From Nicotiana tabacum (taxonomy: Eukaryota; Streptophyta; Magnoliopsida; Solanales; Solanaceae), in the NCBI RefSeq assembly GCF_000715075.1, contig NC_134087.1, positions 129,043,518-129,107,517 of the forward strand: DNA of 64,000 nt. The letters are read 5' to 3'. This document shows, piece after piece, positions 24,137-35,756 of this stretch. The notes below the pieces were generated by a model. The model was not told the origin of the DNA. It did not search any database and was given only the letters and a program-made list of their open reading frames with translations. Positions within the stretch are counted from its first letter, which is position 1. Every line of letters begins with the position of its first letter. A program made the translations under genes and the position numbers.

Positions 24137-24240
24137 TGTCACACCTCCTTTTTGCGCGCCCGTCCCCGAGGGGTTAGATGCGCGGGTGGAGTTTTTCCAA
24201 TTTAAGTGACAATATTCGAAATGGGATTATTTATTTAATT

Positions 24241-24251
24241 CAGAGTCGCCA
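24241..24251 (-). other. PBS-like sequence inside U5 of C
   Basis: The minus strand reads TGGCGACTCTG. The copy in the 5' LTR is 36639-36649, about 110 nt from the true PBS (36513-36530). Nine bases are shared with that PBS. Confidence 0.6.
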
Positions 24252-27200
24252 CTTGGGAAAGGTTTGGTTTTTGGTGTCCCAAGTCACCGGTTTATCTTGA
24301 ATCCCAAATCGAGGAAATTTTCGACTTTTCCAAATGAAGTCTGCGAACCAGAAATTCTAAGTAAGGAATTCTGTTGACCCGAGGGAAGGTGTTAGGCACC
24401 CTCGAATCCCGTGGTTCTAGCACGGTCGCTTAAATTGTTATAATGGCTGAATAGCTGATTTAAATACATGTTGTGACTTATGTGCTTTTATTAAGTTTAA
24501 ACCGCTTTTATTATTATCATTTATTTATATAGAATTGCAACGTCGTGAAAATGCATCTCGAACCACGTCACAATCAATGCACCCGTAGTTGTTAACACAT
24601 TTCGACTCCGTTGAGATTTGAATTTGGGTCACATAAATGTGCACCCGAATTTAAGAATGTAATTTAATTAAGTCGCGCCTAAAGAATCTAACGCGTTATT
24701 ATCTTTGGGGAAGGCAGTGGAATTCACTAAACAGCCTAGCCTGAATTCTAAATATTTATTATGATTATTTATCGAGGGCCCCGCGATTTTGCATTTTTAT
24801 TTGGCGAGGCTCGTCTCTATTTTAGAAAGGATATCCTAAAGTTGCTACATTTCTAGTGTGTTTGTCTCTAAAAATAGAAGAAAAGATGCATGCTAACCTC
24901 ATTATAATGCTTTGGCCAAATCCAGATTTTTAGTTAATCGTCTGATTAATTATTTACAGAGTGAAGAAATGTTGTACCTCATGAAACATACTTTTAACTT
25001 GATAGAAGAATTATATACAAGATTGATGAAATGCTACGACTGCTGCAAGAGCTCCCTAACTCTGACTTATTTAGACAAGATTAATTAAAACTACTTATTA
25101 GAAAATGCGACTAATGATATTTGAAACTCATCCTATAAACTGCCTAATGAAACTGAAACTCAAGAATCTGAAACTGTATTATCTTTAGCTAGATTTAAAA
25201 CAACCATTTGCCCTTACATATTCAAAGCATGCTGAAAGAGCGAGTTTAGGTTAAACAATCGTATTAAATAGCTGCACATTTCATGAATTGTATTTACATC
25301 TTGTATACTACTTAAACGAATAAAATGTCGCAGTTTCAGATTGGCATAGACTTTAATTAAGTACCACCTTACTAATGTATCTCTATTAGGCTAACTGACT
25401 AGAGACTTACATATCTTAACAACATTTATATAAAAAATTCGTAAGCAATGCAACAGATGATTATAACATTCTTCAGATCTTTCGATTCAACTTTCATTGC
25501 AACATCAGACAGATTCGAAATGTGTACCTGAGGAAATGCTTACAATGAAGAAAGTAGGGGAGTCAGTTGAGCAACAGTGCAAGCGGAACAGCAGTAACAG
25601 ATGAACAACAGCAGGACAAATTCCCAGTGCAAAAAATGCTATTTAGAGCCAATGAAAGATGGCAGAATGTAGCAAATTCCCAGCAATATAGAATCGGAAT
25701 TTAACCAGAATGGATCCAGAACTGAACTGATATTACACACAACCAATAATCTCAAACAAGACTCAGGATAGATCAATATAGAACAGGCAAAATCCAGACT
25801 AGTTGAGAATCAAGACAGAGATGAAAAAATGCAGTTCCCTTCTTTTCTGTGTTAGGCCTCTCTTTATCTATTTCTGTCCGTGTGTTTTCAGATCACTCTC
25901 CTTTCCTGTTTTCTTGTCAACGCCCCTTATCAGTGTATTCCCTTCCCTCTAATGGTTCTCCCTCTGTGTGTGTGTCTATATGTGTATATGTATGTATTTT
26001 TGCTCTCTCTTCTCTTCTCTCTCCCAGTCTATCAGATCTCCTCTATCTCCTCCTGTGTCCTAATTCTGTCCCTCTTTTATAAGCCTAAACCTCAGCCCTT
26101 TATCAGCCTGTTGGATTAATCAAATACCCCTCCCATGTGCTGCCCCTTTTCAGTTCCACTTAGCTAATTAAGTATTAACCCCATCAATATTCCCTGGCAG
26201 GCTTTCCTTTCCTATTTTATTAACTAAAAGCAAGCATGGGCAGTAGAATATATCTGACAGCATATGCTGTCAAACCATTTCTAAATCAAAAGCCCTTTAT
26301 ACAGGAACCAGGCTGTGCACAATGCACATGCTGTGCACAAGTGCACATACCATCAATTCAGATTTTAGTTACAGACCAAGCCTTAGGTTTCTGAAATCAT
26401 ATTAACGACTATAATTAACAGGACTTGGTTCTTAATTGATTCAGGCAAATGTTCAACAGAAGCAACTCGATTTGTTATTGTTTGGACAGTTGAAACTAAT
26501 TGACGACACATGTCGACTCGACTATATTAGCATTAACACATACAATCGTAGCCAAAAATCAGACATTTAACAATATCACATAAGGGGTTCATTTTGCAAT
26601 GTCAAACAGAAAGGCCCTAAGAACTAAATGAATGACCAGTTACGGATTCAATTGAACATACATTTATACACACGCATTATGAAGAAAGAAACTGACTGAA
26701 TACAGAGGTCCGGCCAAGGTGGACAATAGCAGTTCAAAAACACAAAACAAAAAGTTTGGCCATGCGGACAGGCCTTTAACAACACACAAACATACGAACT
26801 GAAATAAAGAAAAGAAAATTAACTCACCTTAAAGCTTTTTAAGGAACAAATCAGAAAAATCCACTGGCGTTTGGACGGACCTTCTTTAAGGTTGAATGGA
26901 CTTTTAAACGAAGTGTTTCTCGGATGAGAAACACCTCGATTAAGGTCCATTAGGCCTTAATCTCTTCAGTTTGAACAAAGCACGGAACATGCACAGGGAA
27001 AACTAGAGTTCAAAAACTTAGATTTGGGATTCGTGTTTCCTTGGTTAGATTCGGACCAAACCAAGTATGGTTTGGTCACGAGGGGGGTCTGGGGAGTGTT
27101 TGGTATGAAACTAGGGTTAAACTGAGTAGATCGAGTTTTGACTCGAATCTTCAAATGAAGATTCGAGAAGGTGGGGAGGGATTCGAACTACATGGTTGAT

Positions 27201-27373
27201 AGATTTGGGTTCAGGATGGCAAGGGCGTTCTAGGGTGTTAAGGGGAAGGTCACCGGCGTTCATGCCGCCGGCTTCCATGGTGAAGGATACAGGGGCGGCT
27301 CTAGGGTTTGATGGGGGATGAGGTTGAAGACGGAGGCCGGGGTATTGGATAGGGGGGTAGGGTATGTTAAGGG

Positions 27374-27600
27374 CTTATATATGGAATGAGTAGGCGGATC
27401 TCGACCGTTAGATCAATTTAGATCTACGGTCTGGATCTGATGGCTTAAGTGGAACGGTGTCGTTTCGAGGGTAAGGGGTTTGGGTTGGTCCGGGTGGAAA
27501 CGGGTCGGGTTCCTCAGTGGGTTGTGGGAAAATGATCTTGGCCGTTGATCAATCTGAGATCAACAGCCCAGACCACACTGGATTCAAACGGTGTCGTTTA
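27374..27600 (-). promoter_or_regulatory. Probable LTR promoter of C
   Basis: On the minus strand a TATATAAG box (27374-27381) is preceded by GACCGTAGATC ... GATCTAACGGTC (27403-27431), CGAAACGACACCGTT (about 27462-27476), the palindrome GGCTGTTGATC ... GATCAACGGCC (27540-27568) and a second AAACGACACCGTTT (27586-27600). The right LTR carries the same set, with the GGCCGTTGATC palindrome perfect at 39938-39966. Confidence 0.6.
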
Positions 27601-28095
27601 GACACCCTGGGCATCCACTGGTGTTGGACCGGGCAGGCCTGGGTTTTGGGCTGTTTGTTTTGGGCCAATTTATTTAATAAATTGGCCCAATCCGGAAGAA
27701 GAAAGGGCCCTTTTCTCTTTTTTTTATTTGTTTTCTTTCTTTTCTTATTTATTTTAAAAACAAAACTAAGCAAAAAAAATCAAATTAAAATTAAATACAC
27801 ACTCAATACAATTATTTGCACACACACTAAAGATATTTCAAAACGGGTAAAATCAAACAAAACAAAATTACGGACAAAAGGGCCTGTTTATGCCTTTCTA
27901 TGTTGCGGTTCAGATTATGCATGACACGTACACATTTTTTTTGAATTTTGTTTTAATAAAGTAAATAAATAAAAATGGGCCAAAGTCGCAAATAAATCAA
28001 CAAAGTGCCGCACAGAAATCCAAAATTGTACAGCAGGACCAATTTTTATTCTCTTGGAGCGACTGTCACGCAAAAACAAAAATCACGTGCTCACA

Positions 28096-28110
28096 GCTGC
28101 CCCTCTTTGT
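28096..28110 (-). promoter_or_regulatory. Polypurine tract of element C
   Basis: The minus strand reads ACAAAGAGGGGCAGC directly before the LTR start TGTGAGCACG. The preceding GAAAACTCTTCGTGTTTCC is conserved in D. Confidence 0.9.
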
Positions 28111-28211
28111 TCGGAAACACGAAGAGTTTTCGTGCAAAGATAAAGTGAGCGTGTATGAGCGATTTTTTTCTATGGACCACTCCGTATGAAGCATGTTTTT
28201 TGAAAGATCTG

Positions 28212-28278
28212 ACCGAATCTTGCTTCAAAGATTTCCTACATATCCTGGGCTAAACAGGAATCAGGTCAATGTAGTTCG
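28212..28278 (-). other. Conserved Tat 3' hairpin motif, PPT-proximal copy in C
   Basis: The minus strand reads GAACTACATTGACC, TGATTCCTG, then GGATATGTAGG. CTACAT pairs perfectly with ATGTAG, a paired change from the CTACGT/ACGTAG of other copies. Confidence 0.75.
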
Positions 28279-28824
28279 AGAAGTTTTGGTAGCTGGGACT
28301 ACCATGAGACTGCAATGCTTGCTGCTACTGCTGTTGCTGTTGTCGCTGCTGCGTCACTGACCGCCTTATTACAACCAAACGAAAATTGGAAACTGAACTA
28401 ACTACTTATATGCATGTCAACTGCTAGTTACAAGATTCCTATCTATGATTCTTTTATGACTTGATCTTGGGTCTTAGTTGATTCTGCTTGTAGACTCCGA
28501 TCTAAATCTTGATGCTTGCGAGTTGCGGCGACTTGTTTAATCTCCGGGATACTGAATGAGACGCGATTGGCAGGGTTCAGGACCTTAGTCAAATGTTGGA
28601 GTCGATCTGCTTTCCTTTTACTCCGAATCTTGGGACACCTCTTTTCTTCTTTGATTTTGAGTTGAGACTCATCTCGTGGGTCATTTCGATTCGTGTGGCT
28701 CGAGTTTAGACCTGCGGGAAAAACAAACAAACAAACAAACGAAATTTTCTGCCCCAGTTTCACTAGGAAAATTTCGTTAATTATGCACCAGGAAGTTCAT
28801 AAAATTGATGAAAAAGGATATGCA

Positions 28825-29040
28825 TGCTCAGTTCAGGGTTGGAGCCCTAACACCGGCTAGCTGGGAAAAGGTTCGGTTTGGGGTTTAAAACCCTAACGCC
28901 GAACAAAGGAAGAATTCAGTTTAGGGTTCAAAACCCTAATGCTGATTGCATGGAAAAGCTCAGTTTAGGGTTTAAAACCCTAATGTTGGCTGAAAGGAAA
29001 AGTTCAGTTTAGGGTTTAAAACCCTAATGTTGATTACATG
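28825..29040 (-). repeat. Five 44-bp repeats with telomere-like palindromes (C)
   Basis: Each unit contains TTTAGGGTTTAAAACCCTAA or a near variant, a head-to-head pair of the plant telomere heptamer TTTAGGG. CCCTAA starts at 28845, 28891, 28934, 28978 and 29022. Spacers read ATGTTGATTGCATGGAAAAG or similar. Confidence 0.85.
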
Positions 29041-29640
29041 GAAAAGAGTTCTCGGGTTATGCCGAAAAGATTCATCGAGTCATGCTGGGAGGATTCATCG
29101 GGTTATGCCGGGAGATTCATCGGGTTATGCCGGGAGGATTTATCGGATTATGCCGAAAAGAGTTCATCGGGTTATGCCGAGAGGATTCCTCGGGTTATGC
29201 CGGGAAGATTCATTGGATTATGCCGGGAAGATTCATCGGGTTATGCCGAGGGGATTCATCGGGTTATGCCGAAAGAGTTCATCGGGTTATGCCGGGAGGA
29301 TTCATCGGATCGTGCCGGGAAGGTTTATCGGGTTATGCCGAAAAATTCATCGGGTTATGCCGGGAGGATTTATCGGATTATGCCGAAAAGATTCGTCGGG
29401 TTATGCCGGGAAGATTCATCGGGTTATGCCGGAAGGATTCATCGGGTTATGCCGGGAAGATTCATCGGGTTATGCCGGAAGGATTCATCGGGTTATGCCG
29501 GGAGGATTCATCGGGTTATGCCGGGAGATTTATCGGGTTATGCCGAAAAGATTCATCGGGTTATGCCGGGAATTTGGATAAAAAGGGCTCCTTGGGTTAT
29601 GCCAGGGAGATCCGAGGTATATACCGGGATAGTTGAGGAA
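29041..29640 (-). repeat. Minisatellite of 22-25 bp in the 3'UTR of C
   Basis: About 25 units read GATTCATCGGGTTATGCCGG plus GAG or AAA on the plus strand. Unit length varies, so the frame shifts from unit to unit. All three plus-strand frames stay open because the unit lacks stops, which creates long repetitive open frames antisense to the element. These are not taken as genes. Confidence 0.9.
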
Positions 29641-31024
29641 CGAGGTCCTATGCTACCATGATTTGTTTTTCTTTTGAGATGTTTATTCCTTGTCTTCTTT
29701 CTTTCCTTTGGTTCTCCCCTTTCTCTATTTTTATTTATCAGAAATGCACGAAAGAATTATGGGGAAACTTACCATTGGTCGTTTTCCCGCTGCAAGGCTG
29801 TTTCAATGCTTGTGTGCTCCATTTCTTTGGGCTACACCAGCTTCATGCATGGCTGATTTGGGTCGTACCTGTCTCAATTTCCTACACAAAGAAAACATTG
29901 TCAGTTTGGAAATGGCGGTTGGTTTTGGGGGCCTTGATCGTTCCAATTGCTTTGTCTTGGCCCAATTCTTGTTGAGAAACTCTGCTATTGATTGGATTTC
30001 ACATGCAAAAACTCTTGGACTACTCAGACTTGCGTTTCCAGATTTTGTGATGATTTGCCTTATTAGGCTTTGGCTTTTCTGTCCCTTTCTGCTTGGGGAT
30101 TTTGGTGGGGATTTTATCACGGAGACTCTGTGGGGATTTTTTTTTTTTTTTTTTTTGTTGTAGAAAACTTGCTGGGGATGTGCTGGGGTGGACTTCTTTG
30201 GGGAATTGTACAAGGGATAGCCTGTGGGGATTTGTCGGTTTTGGAAGCAAATCAACTATCATGGCCAGTCGGGATGGGACTGACGCGCCACCGAGGTTGT
30301 ACATTTTATTCGACTCTCGCCAAACGGAGCCCTGTAAAACCGGTCCTGCCACCTTTCTTTGCGATTACTACGGAATTAAGAGTTAGATCAAAAAGAACTC
30401 AAAGAAAACTATGTAAAGGAGAACATATGAGTTTAAAGAGAAACGCCCCTTTCGGGGAGAAAAGAGGGACTTATCTGGAGTGTATGCCAGTTTCAAACTG
30501 ACATGACATGCCTTTTGGACTGGATGCCCGACCTCCGAGAACTTGCATTTCCTCATGAATCAAAACAGATCTATATTTTTTCAAAAAACCCGGGAACCTT
30601 GCCAGGACTTTCTGAGGTGGAATCATCTTTTTGGCCGACAACGCCCTATGCGGGTTTTCGCTGGTCGACCTCTCTCATTTCTCTTCTTACTGTCGCCTGC
30701 TAGTACTCCTTGCGAGTTTTTACTACACATGCTCTCTCATTTTCAATTTCTCTTCTCGCATCGCCTCACGGTGCCCAAAGGTTTTCACCAACAAGACTCT
30801 CTTATCTTTATTCCCCTCATTTGTTGTATCGGACCCAAATAATTCTATCTTCCTATTTTGGAATGCTTCGTTGATTGATCAGAAGGACTTGAAAAAGGTT
30901 TGGGGTGAAAAGAATTTGGATTGAACTACAACTTTGGAACCTTTTGGGTGGGATTATTGCTGAATCGTTATAACTTCTGCCCCAGTTTTACTTTCGGGGG
31001 AATTCCTGGATTTTATTGTTGGTG
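29641..31024 (-). other. Non-coding 3'UTR of C
   Basis: No gene is recognised on either strand. A run of 18 T lies at 30139-30156. Open frames at 29690-30255 and 30070-30924 overlap each other on both strands and show no domain. Confidence 0.6.
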
Positions 31025-31086
31025 TGACTGAACCCCAAGGAGAGGTTGCCTACGTATCCTTTCGGAATCAAGTCAGACGTAGTTCA
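31025..31086 (-). other. Conserved Tat hairpin motif after the integrase remnant in C
   Basis: The minus strand reads GAACTACGTCTGACTTGATT, CCGAAAGGATACGTAGGC, then AACCTC. CTACGT and ACGTAG pair perfectly around a 21-nt loop. The position after the pol end matches B and E. Confidence 0.8.
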
Positions 31087-31221
31087 TGCGTTCTTTTTTT
31101 TTTTTTATCATTTCCTTATTTTTCCAATTATTTCTTCTTCCTTCTCTCTTTTTTTTTATTCAATTTTTTTCAATAATATTTTTCAGGTTCCAAAGAGGGT
31201 AATCAAAGAAGAGTAACCAGC

Positions 31222-31560
31222 TCAAATGGGTTTGCAAAGGGTTGATAGTGTTTGGGTAGCGAGAATGAAAGCCTTCGTCATCTCAAACTGTGCAAAGATA
31301 TCGCTAGAGTGATTTAGACATATCACTGCACCCGCTTTCCAAGCAAGGCTGACGTCGTTTCTTCCGACGTCGCCCAGATACAAATGCTCCATTTGGTAAC
31401 GTTTTTTGATGACGTATGGACCCTTATTTCTTGGTACAATTGCTCGTGACAAACCGCAATTATTAAGGTTATCATTCTGTACGGGTCTAAATCCTTTTAC
31501 TGCTCTCAAACTCTGCTTTTGTGACGGACATTTTCCAAACCATGAACCACTTTTCTTTAG
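31222..31560 (-). pseudogene. C-terminal integrase remnant of element C
   Basis: The minus strand contains RNKGPYVIKK followed by YLGDVGRNDVSLAW. This resembles the last domain of Tat integrases, where a GPYVVKK-type motif and a short beta-strand region precede the pol end. The stop at 31222 is followed by the same hairpin motif that follows pol in B and E, which supports the reading. Everything from protease to the integrase core is missing between this remnant and gag. The similarity is modest. Confidence 0.5.
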
Positions 31561-31948
31561 TTGTTCCTACTTTTCAAATTCTTTATATTTCAAATTTTGA
31601 CTCATTATTTGAAATTTGATCGGAGTTCTCGTGATCCGGCCATGAAGTCCGCAAACATGTCATGTTATTTAAAGCTGCATTCATCAGAATTGAAGAGAAC
31701 ACAAAAGAAAACATAGAAGAAGAAAGTGAGTAATCAAGCATGATTTCATTTCTTGGCATTTTGGGGAAGATAAAGAAAAGGTTGACATTCAGGAAATTAA
31801 AAACACGAAAAATGAAGAAAACATCTGAGTCACCCTCTGGGGTAATTCGTAATGCATAGAAGGTGGCAAGGCAGGTTTATTAGGACTTCCGTTTGATCAA
31901 GAATGGCGTAGCCTTCTAGTTTTGAAACTAGGTGCTTGGTCCCATGTA
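31561..31948 (-). other. Gag-pol junction and deletion zone of C
   Basis: No gene is seen. The minus strand just after the gag stop is the short spacer normally found between gag and pol. The pol deletion of C must lie between here and 31560. Confidence 0.5.
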
Positions 31949-34288
31949 CTATACTTCAACGATGCTAGTGCCCTCTCCTGGCTGGACCATGTGTATTTTG
32001 CATAGCTCTTCCCTTGTCGCCTCACATATTTCCTCGCTCTCGTCGAGCGGGGACACCTTATCATCTCCTTCTTTGTTGCATTTTGGTTCCTGTGGTATGC
32101 GTCCGATAAACACTGGCTCGTTCGGCCGAGGTTGTTTGATCGTCCCCCATACCATGGAGGCCTGCTTGAATACATCACTTATCCCTTTTTCTGGCTCTGG
32201 AGTTACCCTGGGTCCTTTTTCTGTATCAGCAATAGCGATTATGGCTTTAAGTGCCGGATCAACTTCCTCGTCTTCACCAATCATCCCAACTATCGGCCCG
32301 TTGTTGTGGGCGGGCAACGGATTATTGGTCACATTTGGGATATCCTCATCTCTCAACACAATCTTCCCTTGGTCTAACAAATTCTCCACAGCTTGTTTCA
32401 ATGTCCAACAGTCGTTGGTGTCGTGCCCTTCTACCCCTGAATGGTATGCACATCTGACACCCCGCCGATATGATGGTGATCCCGGGTTCTGCCCGTTCGG
32501 TGGTATGGGCTGCAACAAATTCATTTGGACAAGCTTAGGGAATAGGGTGGAATAGGGTTCGCCGATTGGTGTGTAGTTGGGTCTCCTGGGTGGTTCCCGA
32601 GGATGGAAATTATTTTGAGGAGGTCGAGGATTGTAGTGGTTTCGGTGAGGAGGCTGATTCCTAGGATGTGGGGCCTGCCCCCGATTGACTGGTTGTGTCC
32701 GCTGGATATAAGGCTGGGTGCTCATGACCATGTAGGGCTGAGGAGCGTAGGTCGCATTTTGGTGGGGGAAATACTGTTGCGAGGTTCTTTCCGAAGAACA
32801 AAGCCCGGGATTATGATATTCTCCCACCTCTGCCACTGTCATGGACGTTTCCTCTTTTTTCTTCCCTCTTGCCATTCCTCCAGACCCGCTTTGGACGGCT
32901 TGGGAGGTTGCCCTTATGGCTGCCTGACTCAAAATTCTTCCCGTTTTCAGACCGTTCTCCACCATCTCTCCAATCTTAATCGCTTCTGCGAAAGGCTTTC
33001 CCATTGCTGACATCATGTTTTGGAAATAGTCGGACTCTTGAGCCTGGAGAAAAGTAGTGACCATCTCTATCTCGTCCATGGAAGGTTTTACCCTTGACGC
33101 TTGCTCACGCCATTTGATGGCGTATTCTTTGAAACTTTCCGAGGGTTTCTTCTTTAAGTTTGACAAAGCATTTCTGTCTGGCGCGATGTCGATAATATAT
33201 TGAAACTGCCCTATGAAGTCTCTGGCAAGATCATCCCATATATGCCAGCGAGATATGTCCTGGTCCATATACCATTCCGAAGCGATTCCCACCAAACTTT
33301 CTCCAAAATATGCCATTAGCAGCTCTTCTTTTCCGCCGGCTCCCCGCAATTGATTGCAGTATTTTTTAAGATGTGCAATGGGGTCACCGTGCCCATCGTA
33401 TTTCTCGAACTTGGGGGTCTTGAAACCCGTTGGCAGGTGCACGTGAGGGAACATGCACAGGTCGGCGTAAGAGACGCTCTTTTGTCCGCTCAATCCTTGC
33501 ATATTCTTCAGACATTGTTCAAGGCTTCTCATTCTCTTGGCAATCTCATTTTGTTCTACAACTTTGGGGTTCTGATCCTACCCTGGTGCGAGCTCGCACT
33601 GAGGCGGTAGCGGATTAGTACTGGTAGCGAACCTAGTTGGTTCCATTGAGAACGATGGTGCGTGGAATGTAAAAGAAGAGGAGTCAAAGCTTGGCTTGTA
33701 TATGGCAGGCTGTGCCGTAGCCGGGCAAGGCGATGCAGTAAAGATGTTCATGCTTGCATCAGTGGCCGACATTCGGGGATGAGGCTCAGAAGGTGATCCG
33801 GCAGAGAAGGCGGAGGTGGCTGGGTAACCAAATGGGGTAGCAGGGTAATTTATGGGGACATTAGAAGTCCCACTTGACCTGGAGAATAATTCAGGGAATC
33901 CGGGGATGACACTTGGCGGCTCTTTCCCATTGTTCCAGTCATCCAGCATTTCCAACATGCGGAGCCGTAGGATTCTATTTTCCTCCGCAGTTGCGGACTC
34001 AGGTGTGAGGACGGCTGAGATCGAGCTTTCCTCGGAAACAGAGATTGTTTGCAATGGAATTTCTGAAGACATTTCTACACTGCCTTTTGACCTGGTGAAG
34101 TAAGTGTGAGTACTACTTCTGGTCCTAACAACAGGTAGCTGAACACTTCTCCTTGACCTCGTGAAGTATGAGTGCGAGGCCAGACTTTCACCAAACCAAC
34201 CGTCTTTCCAAAAACCCTGGATATACTCATCGACAAGCGCACGGTTAATTTGCAGCAAATAACAGATAGTTAATCTCACGTTGGGCAT
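31949..34288 (-). CDS. gag: Gag polyprotein of element C, one in-frame amber stop
   Basis: One frame runs 780 codons from the ATG at 34288 to the stop at 31949, broken only by a TAG at 33578-33580 (codon 237). The N-terminal part is Ser/Pro-rich with twin SYFTRS/TYFTRS motifs. Around residues 285-420 lies the retrotransposon gag core (KFEKYDGHGDPIAHLKKYC, then FIGQFQYIIDIAPDRNALSN and SFKEYAIKWREQASRV). A Pro/Gln/Asn-rich stretch follows. Near residue 610 is a zinc-knuckle-like CAYHSGVEGHDTNDCW, spaced C-x2-H-x5-H-x4-C. Gag would form the particle that packages element RNA in the cytoplasm. Apart from the amber codon there is no lesion, unusual in this window and in keeping with recent insertion. 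No pol follows, so particles would depend on enzymes from other elements. Confidence 0.85.
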
Positions 34289-34432
34289 GATGCACCTATA
34301 CAGTTAAGTGGATTACTATATGTTTGCTACGAGAGCATGCGTCATTCCGACATTTTTCCTCTTATTAGTTCTTCCCCCTTTTTTATTATATATTTTTTTT
34401 GTTTTTCTTTTATTTTGCAGTAAAAGAAATGC

Positions 34433-34500
34433 GACCGGATCCGATGAGGATTGCCTACGTATCACGATGCCTACGTGAATCAGATCATTACGTAGTTCGA
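34433..34500 (-). other. Conserved Tat hairpin motif in the leader of C, copy 1
   Basis: The minus strand reads GAACTACGTAATGATCTGAT, TCACGTAGGCATCGTG, then ATACGTAGGCAATCC. CTACGT can pair with either of two ACGTAG arms. Confidence 0.7.
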
Positions 34501-35181
34501 AACTAACAAAATAAAGAAGCAAGTGCTCATTTAGCATAGGGCTCAAAAGATTTGGCTATTCTTTGTTTATTTACTTATAATTTTTTTTTATATTTTTTTT
34601 TTGGAATTTTTAAAAGGAATACTTTAAAGAAGAAATAAAATCTTGTTTATTTTGATTTTTGTTCTATTTTATTATTTTTTAAAAAGAAAGACTTCTAAAA
34701 ATTTATTTGTTTTTGAATTGAATTCTGGAAATTTATTAAGAAAAGAAAATATGTTTGGTTGGTTTTTTTTTTGTTTTGTTTTACCTTTTCTACGGAAGAA
34801 AGAATGTATATGATGTTGCCCCTTAAATTTTGAAAAAGGGACTTTTAAGAAAATGATGTGAAATTCTGAGTTTTATTTATTTACAAAATCACTTCTAAAG
34901 AAAAATCCTAATATTTCGAAATTCAAATTTTCAAATATATATATATATTTTTTTTATTTTATATATATATATATTTTATATTTTTTTTAAAAAAACATTT
35001 TACAAAAGCGAGACTAAAGCAAAGAGTATTTTTTTTTTAGATTTTTATTGCTGGTTTTTAATTTTTATTACATTATTTCATATGAAAGGCTTCAGAAAGA
35101 AAGAGACTTTTTGTTTTTATTTGAGTTTAAGAAAACCTTTATATTATTATATATATATTTTATATTTTCTAAAGAAAGAAC

Positions 35182-35223
<42 letters not shown>

Positions 35224-35270
35224 CTAAAGAAAGAACTAAAGGGAATTTTTTTTTGATTTTTGGAAATTGG
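34501..35270 (-). repeat. AT-rich low-complexity leader of C with (TA)n
   Basis: No gene is seen. Long A and T runs fill the stretch. A pure TA microsatellite of about 37 bp lies at 35184-35220, with shorter ones at 34936 and 34963. Confidence 0.8.
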
Positions 35271-35337
35271 GGCCGGAACCGATGAGGTTTGCCTACGTAT
35301 CTCACATCCGGTGAGAATCACACCCGCGTAGTTCGGT
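35271..35337 (-). other. Conserved Tat hairpin motif in the leader of C, copy 2
   Basis: The minus strand reads GAACTACGCGGGTGTGATTC, then TCACCGGATGTGAGATACG and TAGGCAAACC. CTACG pairs with CGTAG, and a nested CCGG palindrome lies in the loop. Confidence 0.7.
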
Positions 35338-35756
35338 CCAATTAACCGAATTATTTTAGAAAAAAACTCTTTCCTTTTCAACAAACAACTTTCCAAAAAG
35401 ACTATTTTTCTATCTTTTGTTGTTTTTTTTTCTTAGTAAATAAAACATTTTCACCTTTTATTAATGCAAAATTTCAACAGCGTTTTGACGGTAATTGGGC
35501 ATTGCTATTTTTCAAAGTAGAAAATTAGTCCTATACACTGATATTATTATTTATTTATTTATTTTTATTTTCAAATACTCCAAAGTCAGGTAACATGCAT
35601 GTCCGAGACAAATAAATGCGCGGAAACAAATAGGATGCAACAAGATGGTCTTTTCATTTCAGGTTGCTAGTCCTAGACGGACCCAACCCCTGTGTTGAGT
35701 CCCCTATGCAACATGATGCAAATAAGCGTTCCTACTAGGGATCCGGCATGAAGTCG

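Larger units (their letters stand above)
24137..28095 (-). repeat. 3' LTR of element C (3,959 bp)
   Basis: On the minus strand it starts TGTGAGCACGTGATTTTTG and ends AAAAAGGAGGTGTGACA. By eye it differs from the other LTR at roughly 30 positions plus a short T-rich stretch near 27715. A CT-rich block at 25845-26090 and purine-rich flanks are present. No coding sequence is supported. Confidence 0.95.

Noticed and set aside
25845..26120. Duplicate short secretory-looking peptides (25849-26119 and 38247-38517)
   Set aside because: They are the same CT-rich LTR sequence present in both LTRs of C; hydrophobicity comes from base composition.
28825..29040. True interstitial telomere
   Set aside because: Heptamers are inverted pairs in a 44-bp unit, not a head-to-tail TTTAGGG run.
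29027..29661. Three long overlapping plus-strand frames
   Set aside because: Produced by a stop-free minisatellite unit; frames differ only by offset.
29690..30924. Chain of plus- and minus-strand frames of 90-157 codons
   Set aside because: They overlap on both strands in the 3'UTR of C with no domain and no conservation that I can see.
31932..32555. 207-codon plus-strand frame
   Set aside because: Shadow of the gag frame on the opposite strand.
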